A stretch of 64,000 bases of DNA from Endomychus coccineus. Taxonomy: Eukaryota; Arthropoda; Insecta; Coleoptera; Endomychidae. Shown here piece by piece: positions 57,252 through 64,000 of this stretch. The position numbers were made by a program, and so were the translations under genes. Position 1 is the first letter of the stretch. Every line of letters starts with the position of its first letter. The stretch lies in NCBI GenBank assembly GCA_958510875.1, contig OY294068.1, forward strand, positions 77,867,978-77,931,977. Reading direction: 5' to 3'. The notes beneath the pieces are model-generated. The model made no database searches. It was not told the origin of the DNA and saw only the letters and a program-made list of their open reading frames with translations.

Positions 57252-57259
57252 CTGTTAGG

Positions 57260-58379
57260 GGGTACTACCTTCAGTTACTAAGTTACCTTATCATAGTATT
57301 AGATATTCATATTTTACTAGTTATTTAATCTATGGATTTTAAAGCATTTCTTCAAAATTCAATAAGGCTTATTTATATCTTTATATTGTGAATCATATGT
57401 AGCATATTTTTCTAATTTTTAAACTGTCCACATCCTTACCATTTTGCCAGTTCCGATTTTCATATTTTTTCCTTTTATGGCAAGAAAGATCGACATCTTC
57501 TCGTTGGTTACCGCTGAACAGTTGATTTAGGAAAAATGGTTACTACCACCTAGAATTATTGATCTATTATTATTTTGTTACAATCTTACAAAATAGTTCA
57601 TGAAATATTCAACTAACTGAGTAGGGCATTCGTTCATATATTGTACATCGCCTACCATATTGAGAAAACATCATTTGAGGTAAAAAAAAATGTCAAGTAC
57701 TGAAATTTAGCTGCTTAGGCCACCATACACTAATTAATTCCACCATTATTAGTAATACATATTAAAAATTCTGTCTCATCATAGTTTAGGACCACTGATC
57801 TAGTTCAACATGATGTTGACCAATAATATCAATTCGATCCCTTATATTATTGTTCTTGTGAATATAAAACTACAAAAGGATAGTAGGTCATCGATAAACA
57901 AGCAATTCGATACTCCACTATGAATCAATTAATAGAATTAATAATGTGCAATAGAAATTTCAACGTTTTGTAACTTTGAATTATTTCTCAATATTTAATG
58001 CACCCGATAACTACATCTAATTGCTCAACATTAAAAAAGTAAACAACTAAAACATTTCATCCTAAAAACTATTAGTACGCTCTCTTAGAAAGATTGCCTA
58101 ACAAAAGAAAACAAGCTGCAGGGGACAAAGGTGCATTCGTATCCTCGGTAAATTATATAGTATCGTCATCAAGAGTCAAACAATAGCATATTAGGAAAAC
58201 CAGAGACTCGAGAGTGTAGTGTTCCATTCCATGTTTGTACCCTCCTTAGGAACTATTATAATAGCAGAGTATAATATATTTGCCATTGAAAACTAGTTTA
58301 TATTCCTATTATCCTGCCCATTATAATACCCTACATAATACAGTAAATATCCTGAACGCGGGTTAAGTAGGCGTCTACA
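57260..58379. other. No gene recognised
   Basis: AT-rich sequence upstream of the DMRT gene. It may contain regulatory DNA but no motif is clear. Confidence 0.4.
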
Positions 58380-58603
58380 CGGGAACGTCATATCTTGTAG
58401 GCGTGCCTTTAGAATCCGGCCGATGTCATTGGTCGAAGTAACGAGCGCGAGCAGCCAACAGAGATAGGCACTGTTGCGATCACCGGATACGGTATCATTA
58501 TCAAGAATACAAATTGTCAGTTACCCAAACTCCGGAACTGTGACTAGTTGTAAATTTTTGCGTGGAACGTTGAAATGATATAAACAATTATATACTGTTC
58601 AAT
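58380..58603 (+). promoter_or_regulatory. Promoter-proximal / 5' UTR region of the DMRT gene
   Basis: This stretch is clearly less AT-rich than its flanks. It has an inverted CCAAT box (ATTGG at 58,428-58,432) and an initiator-like TCAGTT at 58,517-58,522, followed by about 80 bases up to the ATG. The start site is inferred from these and not demonstrated. An upstream non-coding exon is possible. Confidence 0.3.
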
Positions 58604-59057
58604 ATGAGTATGCAAAGTAACGGAGTTGACATGTCGGCTCTAATGTCACAACATCCTGTACTTGGTGCGATTCCTCCTGCATTTTTCTTGAGAGCATCTG
58701 AAAGATACCAAAGAACGCCTAAGTGTGCCAGATGTAGAAATCACGGTGTTGTTTCCGCTCTAAAAGGACACAAAAGATATTGCCGCTGGAGAGACTGTAA
58801 TTGCGCGAAATGTACTTTGATAGCGGAAAGACAACGGGTGATGGCGGCACAAGTAGCATTAAGACGCCAACAAGCTCAAGAAGAAAATGAGGCCAGAGAG
58901 CTAGGCATCTTGTTTCCAACCCCAAATGCCAGTGTTGCTGATCAAAGCATGGTCAATCCTCCGTCGGTACAAGCAGCACAGAATGACATGGGTTTGGGAA
59001 TGCAACAACACATACAACGGAACACGTTCACCACCACATCCGAACCCACCAGTCCAA
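58604..59057 (+). CDS. Dmrt99B: DM-domain transcription factor, first coding exon (Dmrt99B/DMRTA type)
   Basis: The exon encodes the first 151 or so residues of a DMRT transcription factor, a nuclear DNA-binding protein. The DM domain spans about residues 37-92 ([20 protein letters not shown] onward). All zinc ligands are present: Cys41, Cys44, His56 and Cys60 for one site; His47, Cys65, Cys67 and Cys70 for the other. The text [20 protein letters not shown] and the tail [15 protein letters not shown] point to Dmrt99B/DMRTA rather than doublesex, which has KFRYC and TADRQRVMALQ. Residues 20-36 ([17 protein letters not shown]) also fit. The Met at 58,604 is the most upstream in frame. The exon ends at 59,057 in CCAA followed by GTAAGT. 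Unspliced, the frame hits a stop two codons later. The DMA domain expected further on must lie in later exons beyond this window. The symbol is by resemblance. Confidence 0.9.
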
Positions 59058-62000
59058 GTAAGTAAATTATTATGGCTCGTTGTTCAAAATCAAATACCAA
59101 TGAATGTGGAGAATCAAAAACAGAGAATATCGAAAATCTTACCTTTCCTCATAATTAAGAATATTCGACTATGGGCGATTTTGGCTGAATGAAATAAATG
59201 AAAAATAATACAAGAAAATAAATATCTAAAATTGACAAAGAAGAATCTGTGAACACTAAACAATAAGTATATCCATCATTGTGAATGTAATTATAGCTTA
59301 GCTCATTACTAACAATGTGTTTCAAGAATGTTGTCAATACATAACTTTTGGACAACGTATATAATAGGTAGTACCGAATGGTACATTGAAAGTTGGAAGG
59401 TTTCAAATTTCATCAATTACTTGAAAGCGGTAAAAGATACAAAGTTGCGGTTTTCACTGTGGTCTTTCCCATGATCACAAGTTTTTCCGGATGCAGTTGA
59501 CAGCACTTAGTAGGTACTTCCTGGTTTACCAGAAATGGGTACCATTACCTACACGATTTCACAAATAATTGTATTGTCAATTATAACAGTATTTTTAAAT
59601 AATCATTTAAAAACAGCATAACGTGAAACTGGACATCAAATATAGAAATTTTAGATAAAATGCTAAAAATGTTTTCCATTCAAAGCACAACGCAGCGGCT
59701 GAAATATTTCCTTGGAATATTTTCTATCACACTCCTGATATTAACGTTTAGTTCTTCATGTACTCAGGTACATGAAGTCAATATTTGCAGACCTGTGTAG
59801 CTATTTTATGGAACCTTAGCTATTCATCCATCGATTACCAAATATTAATATGGAAATGAACCCTGCCGATACATTGTTATCTTGTGGAAGTTGCTGATGA
59901 ATAAACAGCTCCAGGATATCGATATAAGCTACTGAGTAAACAGTTGCGTCGGCAAAAAGAAGGGATCATACCTTTTGAATTTGGATATTTCACACCATAC
60001 AGTAACTTTGGGTGAGTCTCTTGCACACTTCTCAAACATATGAGGATTTTCGGGAGACCGTATTTCACAACAATTGTATGTATGTATTTGACCATTAAGG
60101 TGATATACAATGTGGCATCATCGGACATACTCTAATTATAGAGTTGCGAATAATCTCTTTCTCCAGTTTATTCATACGGTTTCAGGTTCAAATGATTTTA
60201 CAAAATTCTCTGTAGGTAGGTACTGTGAAACTATAGGAATTTGTGTTCCAGAAGATCTTATTGACTTCATCAATTATTACTTATACATATTATTCAATTC
60301 TGAGTAGTACCGGTAGTCCAAGGTTTTTGGTACCACTTTTTAATTATATTTGTCATTAGTGCAGATTCATCAAATAAAGCTCGAAACCTCCATTTGGATA
60401 GTGGCTGATTTTATCTCAGCAAAAAGTAAAACACATTAGGATTTTTCATCCGGTGTAAAGATTGTGTAGTTACTTGCCTATTAAAAAGAGAAATAAATTC
60501 ACTAATTATGCTTAAAATTTGGGAACTCGTACTTCTACTTGACTTTGAGATCATTTGCAGAGCCAACTTAGTTTTTCTTTCTAGTCATGTACATATGCAG
60601 TGGGTAATTAAAATCATATAAGTCAGTAGCTTCTGCAGTAACATATATCAACCTCAACCCCTACATATTTATAAAGAGGAAGGAACGACCTTTACAACTG
60701 TATAAAATATACAAGATGTCCCGGTAAAACCGAAAGTACTAATGAGTGACAACTATATCAGAAATTGTGAACATAGAAAAAACAACAGTGAAACCGCATC
60801 TTTTACCGTTCTCAAGTCCGTTATAGAAGTTTCAAACCGCTCAGCTTTCAACGAGAAACACGGTACTATCAATCATCAATATCATCACAGAAAATATGTT
60901 TTCCTTGAAATATTGGTTATAAATGTGAATGTCTGTAACAATAACTATTATTGCTACTTCTATATGTTTGTCCGGCGCCTCCACCAATTATGATAGCGGA
61001 AGCCTATAATGATTGAGTAAATCATTTCAAAATTCTTGTGTGCATTTCACCATCTACGCTGGCATCATCAGGGGAACAACTGAATTGAAACTATCACTAC
61101 TATTTATATGTATAGAGAAGTAGAGAGAAAAGGGTAGGGCATTAGCTTTAACAATCCTTAAACGTATTATATTCAGGTAAAAACCAATTTTACTATGGAC
61201 TGTTAACAGATTAAAGGGAGTACAGAATTAGTAGTAATTATACTTAGGTCATTATAACTCATCTTTATTCCGGTACGTATGAATGAATTCAATGAATCTC
61301 GGTTTTAGAAGTGACAAACAATTCTCAAAAATAACATCACCCGCCCTAGAATATGAGCAGCTACTGTCTGTTTTTCTGGGTTATTATGTCCAACATGGTA
61401 AAAATGTTCTTCATATTATCTAGTCGACCTTGTTCTTCTTTTTTGCCTGCAAAATTAACATCGAATTTTATATTTAAGCGATCTCTCATTGGAATTTTAT
61501 CTAAACGTAAGTACTTCATGCCAAAAATTTCAGTTCATCTACAGCAAACTATCATAATAATACATAGAGGTAATCAGATTAGATTTGTATGGGGCTTATG
61601 GACTAGGAGCTGTGACCTTTGCGGCTCTATTGTGTGTGCCATCATGTTATTTTGGAAATATCTAGACCCGTTCCGCCTTAGTTCCTCCATATATTGGAGA
61701 TGTTGTAGCTTATCCTTCCGTCGAAATCCTTAGCCTTGTCAGATCTTCGCAGTAGCATAATATGTGTGCTGAAATTTCCTTATCTCCTTGGCAGAACCTA
61801 CATGTAGTTGTGCCTGCCAATTCGATGTTGTTCCTGTGTTTGTTGAGTGTATAATGGCCTGTCAGGAGTCCAACCATGATCCTGCTTGATCGCCTATTCT
61901 GGCTTAGTAGGTACACCGTGAAGTTTGGTGATAATTTCTCAATGAACTATTTGGTTCGTTTCATTTCTGGTACCTTGTTCCCCCATTCTAGAGTTTTCTT

Positions 62001-64000
62001 TTCCATCCAAGTACTGTTATATGAATTTCGCGACGTTTTTGCTATACCTACCACAGAAGAATTCTGGACCAATTGGAGCACGTTATGCTCCTTTTCTTCA
62101 TTGACCTTGTAACCTTTGTGTCCCGGTACCCAGGCTGAAGACAGTTCATTTTGTCTGCCCAACTCTTGAAGGATTTCTAAGCAATCCCAGACAAGTTTGG
62201 AGGTAACTTGTACGGGACTGATTACTTTTATAGCAATTTGGTATATGACGATGGTCTTTTCCTTAGACTTCAACCCTAGTAACATAGAGTATATGATTGA
62301 GTTGTGATACACATATGTTGTCAATTCAAATAAACTTGCAATGTCATGATTAATATCATAAATTGACCTCTTTACACGCCCTTATATGTTGCTAATCATT
62401 TGCAATATCTAAATTAACTGTTCCCTCGAATCTTAGCTGTAAATTGGTATATATTACAATCATACATTAAATCCGTAGAAGTTTCCGCAAACAGAAAATT
62501 GTATTAACAAAAGGAGGGTGTTGGTTGTTAGTGATCTACTGATCAGTTCTTGTTTGTAAATTTTCAAAGAGCGATTTATTATTTTTCGAATATTGCTAGC
62601 TATTTTGAAAATAGTACAATTGCGACATAAAAATTCTTTGTCAATCTAAAAGTAGAACAAATAAGTAAGTTTATTTCTTTTGCCCATGATAATCAAGCAC
62701 TAATGCGAATGTAAGTCTGACTCATATTCATATCGTATGAGTTATAAAAAATATCTTGAATTGAAGAAAAATTGGAAAATATTAGAAATTGTCGAATTTT
62801 TCATGCAATGATTGGAAGCGATGCCTCACAAATAAAAAAAGAACTACAATCACGAAGTAGGTATATTTAATAATGATAATTAAGGGAACTGAATGTAGTA
62901 ATTGAAATATCTTAAGAATTTTCTCTATCTGACCTCATTTAGGTGGCATTTAATGTAAGAATAGACAAATGTTTGCCATTTTGGCAAATAACTTTCTGAC
63001 AGAAAGAGTATTGAATAAAATTATATTGAAATATGCACTAGAATAATTTTTCCAGCTACCGTAATAGTATATGCAGGCATACCGTAGGGTGTCTATTGTT
63101 AAATTCCACTTATAATCATTTTTATAAGAGGATCGACTTCTTTTATATATTTTTTCTTATCAAATTCAGGATGAGTTGATTCGCATGTTATGCAACGGTT
63201 TCATGTGTGAATTAAATATTTCAATTCTGATGATACCTATTATTGGTATATTTCAAGTTTCAACCTCTAGAAAATTATTTGTTTTGATTGTTCCCCATAT
63301 TGCGCACGGCCATATACGATTATATAAAGAATCACTGATGCGTTAACTTCAAAACATATCTACAAAAGCGAGCAAACCTTAAAAATAACAGTATCAATGG
63401 CATACCACAGTTCAAGAACTTACTTATAGATTTAAAGGTAACCGTGCAGAGTATTGTGAGGCAAACTTCAGCACTCGCTAACGACCTTTGTATCGTTTTC
63501 AAGAGTCATTAGCGGAAGAAATGAACGAGGGGTGAGATTAAGTGATCCCTCTTCTAAGTAATTTAGTTGTGGAAACCACTACCCGCTCGCAATTCAGAGT
63601 ATTTCAACAAATGATCTTGTGATTATTTTCTTCGGACTAACCATGATTATAGTTTCGACACTAGCGTGCCATCTTCAAACCATACTAATGTATGGAAATA
63701 AGATTAATCTTGGCTATTTAGATACAATATAAGACACGGGTACACATGAACCAGACTATTAAACGGAGCTATTTTATATCTCAATGGTCTAGCTGAATCC
63801 GTCGGAGTGTACCTATTTGTATGAGTGGGTTTTCTATATATGTCAAAATCCAAGTGATTATCATCTTTCATTATGTTAATATAAGGGAAAGGAAGCTGAT
63901 TATCTGTTCCTATTTCGAAAGTTTATCACTTTTAAAACACAGTGTAGGCAAATATCTGTGGGTAATTTGGAAGGGATAATAGAAATGTATAAGCAAGAAA
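59058..64000 (+). other. Intron of the DMRT gene, extending beyond the window
   Basis: It begins with the donor GTAAGTAAATT at 59,058. No stretch resembling a DMA domain or other DMRT exon was recognised up to 64,000, so at least 4.9 kb is intronic if the next coding exon is downstream. The part contains a LINE relic (61,650-62,330) on the opposite strand and an old repeat near 62,475-62,550 shared with 22,080-22,150. The rest is AT-rich and unremarkable. Confidence 0.6.
61650..62330 (-). pseudogene. Non-LTR retrotransposon RNase H and C-terminal relic
   Basis: The frame at 61,947-62,324 (-) contains SKLVWDCLEILQELGRQNEL, then SSAWVPGHKGYKVNEE, the RNase H block with W-V-P-G-H, then TWMEKKTLEWGNKVPEMK. 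A shifted frame at 61,710-61,916 (-) continues with IMVGLLTGHYTLNKH, then TTCRFCQGDKEISAHILCYC, the C-terminal C-x2-C ... H ... C finger. The order is typical of LINE polymerases that carry RNase H. The Asp expected after NEE in the RNase H site is not present. It is 5'-truncated, frameshifted and lies antisense in the DMRT intron. Confidence 0.85.

Noticed and set aside
58719..58925. Minus-strand frame across the DM exon
   Set aside because: It is antisense to the clearly conserved DM-domain coding sequence.
58604..59057. doublesex as the identity of the DM exon
   Set aside because: Doublesex DM domains carry a KFRYC/KYRYC and TADRQRVMALQ text. This exon has RWRDC and [11 protein letters not shown], the Dmrt99B/DMRTA pattern.
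1..64000. CRISPR arrays or bacterial-type operons
   Set aside because: No regularly spaced identical short repeats and no tightly packed co-directional ORFs. The sequence is clearly eukaryotic and repeat-rich.

Overview
The window looks like an AT-rich insect nuclear genome segment, possibly from a beetle, although the order is a guess. There are no bacterial-style operons. Host coding sequence is confined to one exon: an intact DM-domain first coding exon at 58,604-59,057 (+), best matched to the Dmrt99B/DMRTA type. It ends at a consensus splice donor, and the gene runs off the right edge. No tRNA, rRNA or CRISPR array was seen.

Almost everything else that can be read is mobile DNA in various states of decay. 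From left to right: degenerate tandem repeats (0.3-1.1 kb); a giant inverted-repeat element (3,980-7,219); a BEL/Pao reverse-transcriptase relic (about 7.7-8.9 kb); a non-LTR reverse-transcriptase relic (about 9.75-11.2 kb); a near-palindromic foldback element (14,281-15,203); an inverted-repeat DNA transposon (15,689-17,312) inserted next to or into a decayed envelope-like coding relic (to about 18.3 kb); a hAT relic with a BED finger (18.2-18.8 kb); and three small inverted-repeat elements (20.1-21.6 kb). Next comes a very young BEL/Pao LTR element (23,856-28,823), with 629-bp LTRs differing at one visible position, a TTCTA target duplication and an intact 1109-codon ORF that lacks reverse transcriptase and RNase H. 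It abuts a tandem duplication of a decayed SWIM-finger unit (28.83-30.7 and 30.8-36.2 kb). The second copy is split by a 3.86-kb DNA transposon (31,575-35,433). After that come a mariner relic (37.4-38.55 kb), a non-LTR C-terminal relic (39.8-40.1 kb), a foldback (44.1-44.8 kb), a 600-bp inverted-repeat element (45,852-46,451), and a nested hAT/non-LTR cluster (53.4-57.3 kb) next to the DMRT gene.

The most interesting thread is that four elements of very different size (3,980-7,219; 15,689-17,312; 31,575-35,433; 45,852-46,451) all begin TAG[T/G]C and are flanked by 3-bp target duplications (TAA, AAT, TCA, AAC). Three share a GGGTCGCTGAT-like internal motif. Two encode the same Cys-rich plus acidic tail. 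The largest carries a nearly complete but broken gene with XPG/FEN1-like nuclease motifs. I infer one superfamily, probably Academ-like. Its 31.6-kb copy has a paralogous empty site inside this window, which supports its boundaries.
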